DNA from: JBOGOC01 sp050747525
Lineage (GTDB): Bacteria > Acidobacteriota > Polarisedimenticolia > JACPZX01 > DASXTC01
DNA: 64,000 nucleotides
Reading direction: 5' to 3'
Assembly (NCBI GenBank): GCA_050747525.1
Contig: JBOGOC010000088.1
Coordinates: forward strand, 8,007-72,006
The position numbers and the translations under genes were made by a program. This document shows, piece by piece, positions 1-6,491 of the stretch. Position 1 is the stretch's first letter, and each line of letters begins with the position of its first letter. The notes beneath the pieces are model-generated. The model saw only the letters and a program-made list of their open reading frames with translations, did no database searches and had not been told where the DNA came from.

Positions 1-2
1 GG

Positions 3-242
3 TGGAGCACCTGGAACGACAGCATGTCCACCGGCGTGATGGTGAGCGAAGGGACCTGCGACGCGCAGGCCAAGAACTGCACCTTCACGGGAAGCTGGAT
101 GGATCCCATCAAGAAGACCGAGGTCAAGGCCCGCATGACCACCAAGTGGACCAGCCCCACGACAGAGGTCTTCGAGATGCATGGCCCCGGACCGGACGGC
201 AAGGAAATGAAGATGATGGAGATCACCTACACCAAGAAGTAG
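3..242 (+). CDS. DUF1579 family protein, 3' fragment
   Basis: Only the C-terminal 79 residues are in the window; the reading frame is open to the left edge, so this is a 5'-truncated gene rather than a short one. The visible part carries the DUF1579 pattern: a W-N-D-S-M segment, then VMVSEGTCDA, a DPIKK turn, and the closing FEMHGPGPDGKEMKMMEITY. DUF1579 proteins are small, probably periplasmic lipocalin-like beta proteins of unknown biochemical role. A strong hairpin follows the stop codon at once, so this gene ends its own transcript. The family call is fairly secure; the function is unknown. Confidence 0.75.
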   Translation, partial: WSTWNDSMSTGVMVSEGTCDAQAKNCTFTGSWMDPIKKTEVKARMTTKWTSPTTEVFEMHGPGPDGKEMKMMEITYTKK

Positions 243-251
243 TCCGGCTGT

Positions 252-284
252 CGGAGCGGCGGCCCTCCCGGGGCCGTCGCTCCG
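252..284 (+). terminator. Hairpin terminator after the DUF1579 gene
   Basis: A 13-bp stem (252-264 with 272-284, one G-T wobble) closes a 7-base loop ten bases after the stop codon. There is no clear T tract, as is common in G+C-rich genomes. It separates the truncated gene from the HD-hydrolase operon. Confidence 0.6.
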
Positions 285-405
285 CTACCGTGCCGCGGGC
301 CCAGCCGCGTCGCCTCCTCCGGCCAGGGAGTCGGTGCAGGACCGGATTGAAGGCACAGTAGAAGATGCTAAAGATGTAGAGCGGAGCACAGTTCCGCCTG
401 ATGAC

Positions 406-969
406 ATGCTGACGCGCGACGAAGCCTGGGCTCATCTGTACGAGTGGACGAAGACGGAATCGCTCCGCACCCACGCCCGGGCCGTGGAGATCGTGATGCG
501 CCGGGCCGCCCACCGGTACGGCGCCGGGGCCGTGGACGAAGAGCGCTGGGGGATCGCCGGCATGCTGCACGACGCGGACTACGAGCAGTGGCCCGAGGAG
601 CATCCCCGTCGCATCGTCGCCTGGCTGAAGGACAGGGGCGAGGAGGAGCTCGCCTACGCCATCTCGGCGCACTACACGCAGTGGAACGTGCCGCACCGAA
701 GCGCGCTGGACAAGGCCCTGCTTGCCTGCGACGAGCTCACCGGCTTCGTCATGGCCGCCTGCCTCGTGCGACCGGACGGCGTGGCCACCCTGGCTCACCG
801 GAGCGTCCTGAAGAAGCTCAAGGACAAGGCCTTCGCGGCCAAGGTGGATCGTCACGAAGTCACCGCCGGAGCCGCGCTGCTGGGCGTCGAGCTGCCGGAT
901 CACATCGAGTTCATCATCGGCGCCCTGTCCCCCCATGCGGAAGAGCTGGGGATCGCCGGGCGCCCGTAG
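406..969 (+). CDS. HD-domain metal-dependent phosphohydrolase
   Basis: This is a 187-residue soluble protein of the compact HD family (HDIG-type, related to bacterial HD hydrolases often annotated as cAMP phosphodiesterase-like). A histidine at residue 23 (RTHARAVE) and the HD pair at residues 55-56 (MLHDADY) form the expected metal-binding set, followed by a later histidine/aspartate region (SAHYTQWN, LACDELTGFV). The substrate cannot be told from sequence. I chose the ATG at 406 because family members begin about ten residues before the first conserved helix; an ATG at 334 would add a non-conserved tail reaching back toward the upstream terminator. The next gene starts nine bases after the stop, so this is the first gene of a three-gene operon. 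Confidence 0.8.
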   Translation: MLTRDEAWAHLYEWTKTESLRTHARAVEIVMRRAAHRYGAGAVDEERWGIAGMLHDADYEQWPEEHPRRIVAWLKDRGEEELAYAISAHYTQWNVPHRSALDKALLACDELTGFVMAACLVRPDGVATLAHRSVLKKLKDKAFAAKVDRHEVTAGAALLGVELPDHIEFIIGALSPHAEELGIAGRP

Positions 970-978
970 GGAGACCAC

Positions 979-1269
979 ATGAGCAACGAGCCCGTGATCA
1001 CCATCCGTCTCGGACGCCGAGCCCTGCTCGCCGTTGCCGCCGTGGCGGCCATCGCCATCACCTTCATCATTCTTCCCGAGGTGTTCCACGCGCAGAAGAC
1101 TCAGGATGACTTCAAGGAGAAGATGGACATCGTGGATCCGGGCGGCAGCGTCACCGTCGCCACGAGCGCCGACGGGAAGTACGTCTACGTCGCCGGGCCC
1201 GATGGCGTGATCGTCTCGGAGGAGTTCGGCAAGACCGGGACGTGGGTGCAGACCGTGCGTCTGAAGTAG
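979..1269 (+). CDS. Small membrane-anchored hypothetical protein
   Basis: This 96-residue protein has one N-terminal transmembrane segment (about residues 13-32, rich in Ala, Ile and Val) preceded by arginines, so the C-terminal 60 residues should lie outside the membrane. That domain holds a short beta repeat, VTVATSADGKYVYVAGPDG, resembling a single propeller-like hairpin, and ends GKTGTWVQTVRLK. I do not recognise a family. A GGGAG ribosome site lies just before the start. It sits between the HD hydrolase (9 bases) and the DUF4440 gene (9 bases), so co-translation with both is likely. Confidence 0.65.
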   Translation: MSNEPVITIRLGRRALLAVAAVAAIAITFIILPEVFHAQKTQDDFKEKMDIVDPGGSVTVATSADGKYVYVAGPDGVIVSEEFGKTGTWVQTVRLK

Positions 1270-1278
1270 GGAGACGCC

Positions 1279-2142
1279 GTGCTCGCCGCCACGCTTCTGA
1301 TCGCCGCCCTGCTCGACGCCACGCCTGCTCCACAGACGCAGGAGCTTCAGCGAGCCCTGACCGGGATCACGGAAGAGATCATCGAAGCCATCCGGACCGG
1401 GAATCGCGGAACGGTGGAGCGCCACCTGGCGCAGGACATGATCCTCATCAACCGGGACGGCAAGGAGTACTCGCGCGACTACCTTCTGGCCGAGATGGTC
1501 CCCCCGCCCGAGGGCTACGACCTGGGCTTCACGATGCTCGACACGCGGGTCATCGAGCGGGGGGAATCCGCGCTCCTGACGTTTCTCCTCCAGGAACGCC
1601 TGGACATCTTCGGACACGACGTCTCCACGGTGTACCGCAACCACCTCCTGTTTCACCGCATCGACGGAGCCTGGAAGGTGGTCCTCTACACGTACTGGGA
1701 GAAGCCCTCCGCCCCGGCGGTGATCTCGCCCATCCCCGGGACGCTCGAGCCCTTGGTGGGCACCTACGAGCTGGCTCCGGGCAAGCGGATCACCCGGATC
1801 ACCCGTGAGGGGGACAAGCTTCGCCTTCAACGGGAGGGCGGGGAGCCGCGGGATCTGCTCCCCATGGCCGGGGATCGTTTCTTCCTGCCCGACGTGGAGG
1901 GTGAGTACTACTTCGAGAAGGACGCTTCGGGCAGGACCACCGCCCTGGTCTTTCGGAGGAACTGGATCGATCTGCGGATGGCCGACGCGACTAGCGCGGC
2001 TTCAGGCTCCGGGCGTCGAAGTGGCGCTCCAAGAACTCGTCACACCACAAACAGACGTTGCCCAGCTCCTTCGCCCGGCGCAGCCCGTGCTCGCGATCCA
2101 CGCCGAGCGTGGCCCCCATGCCGTACGGGTCCCCCTCGTTGA
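1279..2142 (+). CDS. DUF4440/NTF2-like protein with DUF3471 tail
   Basis: The protein has a short signal-like N-terminus, an NTF2-fold DUF4440 domain (about residues 20-140, with the pattern GNRGTVERHLAQDMILIN and a late WKVVLYTYW strand), and a DUF3471-like lipocalin segment (about 155-235, LVGTYELAPGKRITRI to FFLPDVEGEYYF). Such proteins often work as small ligand-binding or isomerase-like domains; no substrate is evident. The last 50 codons (after about 1990) lie antisense to the radical SAM gene and read like non-coding sequence. A TAG in another frame at 1992-1994 would form a shared CTAG stop with that gene, so the native end may be there and a one-base frameshift may have lengthened the frame. 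Third gene of the HD operon. Confidence 0.7.
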   Translation: MLAATLLIAALLDATPAPQTQELQRALTGITEEIIEAIRTGNRGTVERHLAQDMILINRDGKEYSRDYLLAEMVPPPEGYDLGFTMLDTRVIERGESALLTFLLQERLDIFGHDVSTVYRNHLLFHRIDGAWKVVLYTYWEKPSAPAVISPIPGTLEPLVGTYELAPGKRITRITREGDKLRLQREGGEPRDLLPMAGDRFFLPDVEGEYYFEKDASGRTTALVFRRNWIDLRMADATSAASGSGRRSGAPRTRHTTNRRCPAPSPGAARARDPRRAWPPCRTGPPR

Positions 2143-2911
2143 TCTTGAGGAACACCGGAGATTCCGCCACGCGCCGCAGGACGTCGGCTACCCGCTCGAC
2201 CCGCGCGTCTCCCAGCGGATCGCGCGTCCCGGGACAGCAGGGGTTGATCTTCCAGAGCTGGATCGAGATCTCCTGCGGCAGCTCGGTGCCTCCCAGAAAT
2301 CCCCTGCCCCCGGACAGCACGGCGCAGAAGTTGTGCTCCCCCTGGCGCAGCCACACGCCGGTCTGCAGCGCCCGGCCGCGGGCCCAGTTCCCCCCGATCC
2401 AGAAGCCGCCCTCGACACCCCAGAAGCCGTAGCTGGCCGCGCCCGGCTTGAGGTAGCCCTCTCTGGTGATGAGAGGATCCTGGGCGTCGCCCACCATGCC
2501 GCGGGACTGGAACAGCTCCTCCAGCTCGGCGCGACGTTGTCCCTGATGCTTGTGGTAGCGGTCCATGGAGGCCACGTCGATCCGGCTGACGCCGCGCGCC
2601 AGCAGGTCGTCGAGCCGCTCGCCGGTGAGGAGGTCCCCGTTGGTCTGCAGCATGACCTGCCGGGGGGGGGCGCTCCGAGCGGCCAGCGCCTCCAGGATGG
2701 CGTGCAGCTTCTCGCGCTCGGAGAGCGGCTCGCCTCCCGAAAGGATCAGCCGGTCGATCCGCTGGGGAAGGTTGCCGATGATGGCCAGGCACTCATCGAG
2801 CGTCAGCGTGCCGCCGCCCGGACCGGACGTGTTGTAGCAGTGATCGCAGACGTCGTTGCACCGGTGGGTGAAGACCCAGTAGAGCGACTCGCACTGCTCG
2901 AAGTCCATCAT
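1991..2911 (-). CDS. Radical SAM enzyme linked to a YnjBCD-type transporter
   Basis: This 306-residue radical SAM protein has the cluster-binding C-x3-C-x2-C at C18, C22 and C25 (HRCNDVCDHC), the glycine-rich SAM motif ILSGGEPLS, and a later SRIDVASMD strand. The C-terminal half is not a standard SPASM domain but holds more cysteines (FCAVLSGG, INPCCPGT, VCLWCDEF) that could bind a second cluster. It overlaps the ATPase gene upstream by four bases (ATGA), so it is translationally coupled to the transporter. I infer that it modifies the imported compound or a metal-ligand precursor; the substrate is unknown. A run of eight Gs inside the gene (about 2664-2671) keeps the frame. Confidence 0.8.
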   Translation of the reverse strand: MMDFEQCESLYWVFTHRCNDVCDHCYNTSGPGGGTLTLDECLAIIGNLPQRIDRLILSGGEPLSEREKLHAILEALAARSAPPRQVMLQTNGDLLTGERLDDLLARGVSRIDVASMDRYHKHQGQRRAELEELFQSRGMVGDAQDPLITREGYLKPGAASYGFWGVEGGFWIGGNWARGRALQTGVWLRQGEHNFCAVLSGGRGFLGGTELPQEISIQLWKINPCCPGTRDPLGDARVERVADVLRRVAESPVFLKINEGDPYGMGATLGVDREHGLRRAKELGNVCLWCDEFLERHFDARSLKPR

Positions 2912-3648
2912 CCCTTGTCCTCGATCCGATCCCCCAGGGCTGTCCAGTACCGTATCTCCGCCAGGGCTCCGGTGCCAGGGTCATCGATGAACGCGGCCGC
3001 ATCGGGATAGGCCTTCAGGGCGCCGTCGTTCAGGTGGGCGAACCGATCCCCCACGGCCATCGCCTCCTTGAGATCGTGGGTGACGAAGAGCGACGTGATG
3101 CGGTGATGCGCCGCCACGCGGCTGAACAGCTCCTGCATGGCGGCGCGGGTGTCCTGATCCAGGGCCCCGAACGGCTCGTCCAGCAGCATCAGGCGCGGGC
3201 CGACGATCAGCGCGCGCCCGAAAGCGGCCCGCTGTCGCTGCCCGCCCGACAGCGATTCGGGCCGCCGGCGGGAGAGCCCGCCAAGACCCAGCTCGTCCAG
3301 CATCGTGCCCACGCGCGCGCGGATCTCGGCCTCGGCCACGCGTCTCAGGCGCAGCCCGAACGCCACGTTCTCGTGCACGTCGAGGTGGGGGAAGAGCAGC
3401 GGCTCCTGCGAGAGGTAGACGACGCCGCGCCGCTCCGGGGTCATCCCGTTGAGCAGCGCGCCGTCCAGGCGCACCTCGCCCGCATCCTCGTGCTCCAGGC
3501 CGGCGATGATGCGGAGCAGGGTCGTCTTGCCGCTCCCCGAGCGCCCCACCACCGCCACGGTCCGGTGCGGGTCCACGCTGAGGCTGGCGCCCCGCAGCAC
3601 GGCGACGCTCCCGAACGACTTGGAGAGATCCTTCAGCTGCAGGAACAT
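2908..3648 (-). CDS. ynjD: ABC transporter ATPase, YnjD-like
   Basis: This is a 246-residue ATP-binding subunit with Walker A GRSGSGKTT (about 35-43), a Q-loop (YLSQEPLLFP), the signature LSGGQRQR, Walker B LMLLDEPFGALD and the switch histidine in FVTHDLKEA. It belongs to the import-type (thiamine, iron and sulfate-like) ATPases and by context is the YnjD partner of the YnjB-type binding protein encoded upstream. The start lies four bases after the stop of the second permease and its end overlaps the radical SAM start. It would power import across the inner membrane. The name rests mainly on the neighbouring binding protein. Confidence 0.85.
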   Translation of the reverse strand: MFLQLKDLSKSFGSVAVLRGASLSVDPHRTVAVVGRSGSGKTTLLRIIAGLEHEDAGEVRLDGALLNGMTPERRGVVYLSQEPLLFPHLDVHENVAFGLRLRRVAEAEIRARVGTMLDELGLGGLSRRRPESLSGGQRQRAAFGRALIVGPRLMLLDEPFGALDQDTRAAMQELFSRVAAHHRITSLFVTHDLKEAMAVGDRFAHLNDGALKAYPDAAAFIDDPGTGALAEIRYWTALGDRIEDKG

Positions 3649-3652
3649 CGGC

Positions 3653-4435
3653 TCACCACGGCGTCCTCAACAGCAGCCGCCGCTCCATCCAGAGAAGGAG
3701 AATGGGCGGAGCCACCAGCATCACGCCCGCCACCGCCGCGTACCCGGGATCCGCCTCGAACAGGTAGTCGAACACGCGCAGAGGCAGCGTGCGCACCTTG
3801 CCCGACCCGATCATGAGAGTGAGACCGTACTGAGCCCAGGAGATCAGGAAGGTCTGGATGAAACACACGCGCAGCAGCGGAGCCGACGCCGGCAGCAGCA
3901 CGCGGATCCACGACTGCAGCGGTTTCGCACCCAGCGTGCGCGCCACTTCTTCCAGGCCTCGCTGCCGCGGATTCCACATCCCGTGCAGGAACACCGTCGC
4001 GAATCCCGAGGCCACCGTCGTCTGGGACAGGATGACCCCGTGCAGCGAGCCCGAGAGCCCGAGCTTGATGTAGACGTAGAGCAGGCAGGTCGCCAGGATG
4101 ACGGGCGAGATGGCGAAAGGAAGGTAGGAGGCGAACAGCAAGGCGCGCTCTCTCCGATGTCCCGCGATCTGCCTGGATGCGGCGAACCCGATGGCTGTGG
4201 ACAGCACGGCCACGCAGCCCGAGATCAGCAGGGAGACGAGCACGCTTGCGGGCAGGTCCCCCTGGTGCGAGAGGGCGCGCGCCCACCGGCTCCATTGCAG
4301 CGACTCCGGCAGCAGACGCCCGGGAGGCCAGGGCCCGGCGCTGCCGAGCAGCACCATCTGGATCACCGGAAGGAGGCACAGCCAGCCAACCAGGATTGCC
4401 ACCAGGAGCCGCCATGTCCGCGCGCCCGGCGTCAT
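3653..4435 (-). CDS. ABC importer permease 2 (second half of a split YnjC)
   Basis: This 260-residue inner-membrane protein has about six transmembrane segments and the cytoplasmic EAA-like loop EEVARTLGAKPLQSW that contacts the ATPase. The start is the ATG at 4433-4435, which overlaps the TGA of permease 1 (ATGA), fitting the tight operon; a longer upstream reading frame is an artefact of overlap. In Enterobacteria YnjC is a single fused double permease; here the two halves are separate genes. It forms the membrane channel with permease 1 and the YnjD-like ATPase. Confidence 0.82.
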   Translation of the reverse strand: MTPGARTWRLLVAILVGWLCLLPVIQMVLLGSAGPWPPGRLLPESLQWSRWARALSHQGDLPASVLVSLLISGCVAVLSTAIGFAASRQIAGHRRERALLFASYLPFAISPVILATCLLYVYIKLGLSGSLHGVILSQTTVASGFATVFLHGMWNPRQRGLEEVARTLGAKPLQSWIRVLLPASAPLLRVCFIQTFLISWAQYGLTLMIGSGKVRTLPLRVFDYLFEADPGYAAVAGVMLVAPPILLLWMERRLLLRTPW

Positions 4436-5271
4436 GGGACCGGCTCCTCCAGCCGTCCGCGGCGCCCCAGCACGAGCGCCAGGATCGCGATCACGAGGCC
4501 GCTGTAGAGCAGCGCCATCACCATGGCCACGGGCTTCTCCAGCAGATCGAAACGCGCGTACTTGCGCATCACGACGACCGAGAGCATCTGCGGCGACTGG
4601 CGGCCCAGCAGGAGAGGGATCTCGTAGGAGCCCAGCGCCACCACGAAGAGGAGCGCCATGGTCGGGAAGCCACGCCACAGGAGGATGGGGATCGCCACCC
4701 GCGCCATCTGATGTCGGTCCGAGGCGCCCAGCGATGCGGCCACGGCGCGCAGGTCCTCGATGCGTTCCTGCCGGTACAGTCCGCGGAACGTCAGCGCCAG
4801 CAGCGGCGCCATGGAGATCATGTGCGCCACGATGATCCCGAGGCCCCAGGGATCCTGCACCAGGGACAGGGTTCCATCCATGTGGAGCATGCGCCACGCG
4901 AGGCCCGTGCCGGAGAACAAGCTCAGGACGGTCAGGGCGCAGACGGTGGCCGGCAGCACCAGCGGCACGTGCACGGCCAGGGACAGCGGCCCTTCATCGA
5001 GCCAGGAGCCGAGCCATAGCGCGAGGCCGAGACCGGCGGCGGCCGCGCAGAGAGTGACGGCCGACGCTATCCAGAGGCTCAGCCCGATCGAGCTCCAGAT
5101 CTCCGCGGTGGCGAGGGCGCCGGCCCAGTGCCCGAGCGTGGGGCCCCCCGCCATCAGGCCGGTCACGCCGAGGCTGTACAGCCCCGCGTACAGAAGGCTG
5201 GCGGCCACGGGCACCACCACCATCACCGTGAAGAGCCAGATCCCCCAGGTCCCGTGCGTTGCGCGGCGCAT
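4432..5271 (-). CDS. ABC importer permease 1 (first half of a split YnjC)
   Basis: This 279-residue permease has about six transmembrane segments, opening with GIWLFTVMVVVPVAASLLY, and an EAA-type loop (LRAVAASLGASDRHQM) before the last segments. The ATG at 5269-5271 was chosen because a GGAG ribosome site sits in the eight bases after the binding-protein stop; the longer frame upstream would run through the binding-protein gene. It pairs with permease 2 to form the transmembrane channel. Confidence 0.82.
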   Translation of the reverse strand: MRRATHGTWGIWLFTVMVVVPVAASLLYAGLYSLGVTGLMAGGPTLGHWAGALATAEIWSSIGLSLWIASAVTLCAAAAGLGLALWLGSWLDEGPLSLAVHVPLVLPATVCALTVLSLFSGTGLAWRMLHMDGTLSLVQDPWGLGIIVAHMISMAPLLALTFRGLYRQERIEDLRAVAASLGASDRHQMARVAIPILLWRGFPTMALLFVVALGSYEIPLLLGRQSPQMLSVVVMRKYARFDLLEKPVAMVMALLYSGLVIAILALVLGRRGRLEEPVP

Positions 5272-5279
5272 GCGACTCC

Positions 5280-6491
5280 TCAGTGGTCGATGAGGTGCGT
5301 TCGCAGGTCCCGGTTCAGGCGGATCATGTACTCGGGGGCGAGCTCCTGAAGCGCGAACGGCTGGATCTGCTCGCGAGCGGGGGCCCGGTTCCGCCGCGGC
5401 ACGTTGCGGAACCGCTCGTCCCAGGGCGGGCCCAGCCGCGCAGTGTCCAGGACGGTGCCGTCGCCCCACACGTCGGGCTTCAGCTTCTCGAACTGAGCTT
5501 CCTCCGACACCAGGAAGTTGACGGCCACCAGCGCCGCCGCATGGTGCGCGGAGCGGCGCGATATCCCCACGTAGTGGGAGTTCTGGATCGTGCCGCTGCG
5601 CAGCACGTAGGCACGCGCGGTGTCGGGGAAGAGCCCCTGCATGACCTTGTTGTCCACCTCGCCGTCGTTGTTGCTCATGGTGAAGTCTATCTCGCCCGAC
5701 GCGAACAGCTGGTGCATCTCCGCCAGGCGCGAGGGGAAGGTGCGCCCCTCCTTCCAGAAGAAAGGCCGCATGCGGTCGAGGCGCTCCCAGAGCCTGCCGG
5801 ACGTCCCGGCATACTTCGCTTCGTCGAAGGGACCGTGTAGCGACGCGGGCCCGCCGGCGATGTCAATCAGCAGCGACTTGAGGAAGGTGAGACCGGTGAA
5901 GGTGGTGTCGAACGTGAAGCGTCCTGGATGGAGCCGAACCCAGGATTCCAGCTCGTCCAGATTCCCTGGCGGGCTCTGCACGCGCGCGCTGTCGTAAATC
6001 AGCGCCAGCTGTACGTTCCCCCAGGGGCATTCGTATCCCTCGATCTGCTGCTGGAAGTCCCGGCTGATGAAGGGGTTCTGGAAGTCGATGAGCCGCGCGT
6101 TGGGGAGGCGGTCGGTGAACGGACCCCACAGGGCTCCGATCTGCCTCAGCTGGTAGAAGGTCTCTCCATTGATCCAGAAGAGGTCGATCTCGCTGCGCGG
6201 CTTGCCGGCTTCGATCTCAGTCATCATCATCGAGACGATCTCGGGCCCCTGGGCGCTGACCGTCTGCAGCCTGACTCCGTGGCGCCGCTCCAGCTCGGGA
6301 GCGACCCAGCCTCTCACGTAGTCGTTGATGGCAGGGTCGCCCATCCACATGGCCCACGTGACGGACCCGCCCTTCGCGGCCGCCAGGATGTCATCCCATG
6401 AGCCGAGGGCCTCCGGGCTCACCTGAACGGGCGGGCTCGCGCAGGCCGCCGCACAGAGCAGCAGGACCGCGAGCGCCGGCCTAGAAGACAT
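5280..6491 (-). CDS. ynjB: YnjB-family extracellular solute-binding lipoprotein
   Basis: This is a periplasmic binding protein of about 403 residues from the YnjB family (COG4134). Diagnostic patterns are VTWAMWMGDPAINDYV, EIDLFWINGETFYQL, PFTDRLPNARL and the closing NRDLRTHLIDH. The start at 6491 gives a short signal peptide (ALAVLLLCAAACAS) with a cysteine at residue 17 that could be lipidated, although the lipobox is weak. The ATG lies inside the last codons of the TonB receptor gene (ATGTCTTCTAG), so translation is probably coupled to it. That coupling is the best evidence that outer-membrane and inner-membrane import share a ligand. The ligand of the YnjB family is not established; thiamine-like, metal or small organic ligands remain possible. 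Confidence 0.82.
   Translation of the reverse strand: MSSRPALAVLLLCAAACASPPVQVSPEALGSWDDILAAAKGGSVTWAMWMGDPAINDYVRGWVAPELERRHGVRLQTVSAQGPEIVSMMMTEIEAGKPRSEIDLFWINGETFYQLRQIGALWGPFTDRLPNARLIDFQNPFISRDFQQQIEGYECPWGNVQLALIYDSARVQSPPGNLDELESWVRLHPGRFTFDTTFTGLTFLKSLLIDIAGGPASLHGPFDEAKYAGTSGRLWERLDRMRPFFWKEGRTFPSRLAEMHQLFASGEIDFTMSNNDGEVDNKVMQGLFPDTARAYVLRSGTIQNSHYVGISRRSAHHAAALVAVNFLVSEEAQFEKLKPDVWGDGTVLDTARLGPPWDERFRNVPRRNRAPAREQIQPFALQELAPEYMIRLNRDLRTHLIDH

Noticed and set aside
223..1830. 535-codon minus-strand frame over the HD operon
   Set aside because: The plus strand has recognisable HD and DUF4440 proteins with ribosome sites; the minus frame has neither.
2664..2671. Run of eight Gs in the radical SAM gene as a frameshift site
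   Set aside because: The reading frame and conserved motifs continue on both sides of the run, so the sequence appears correct.
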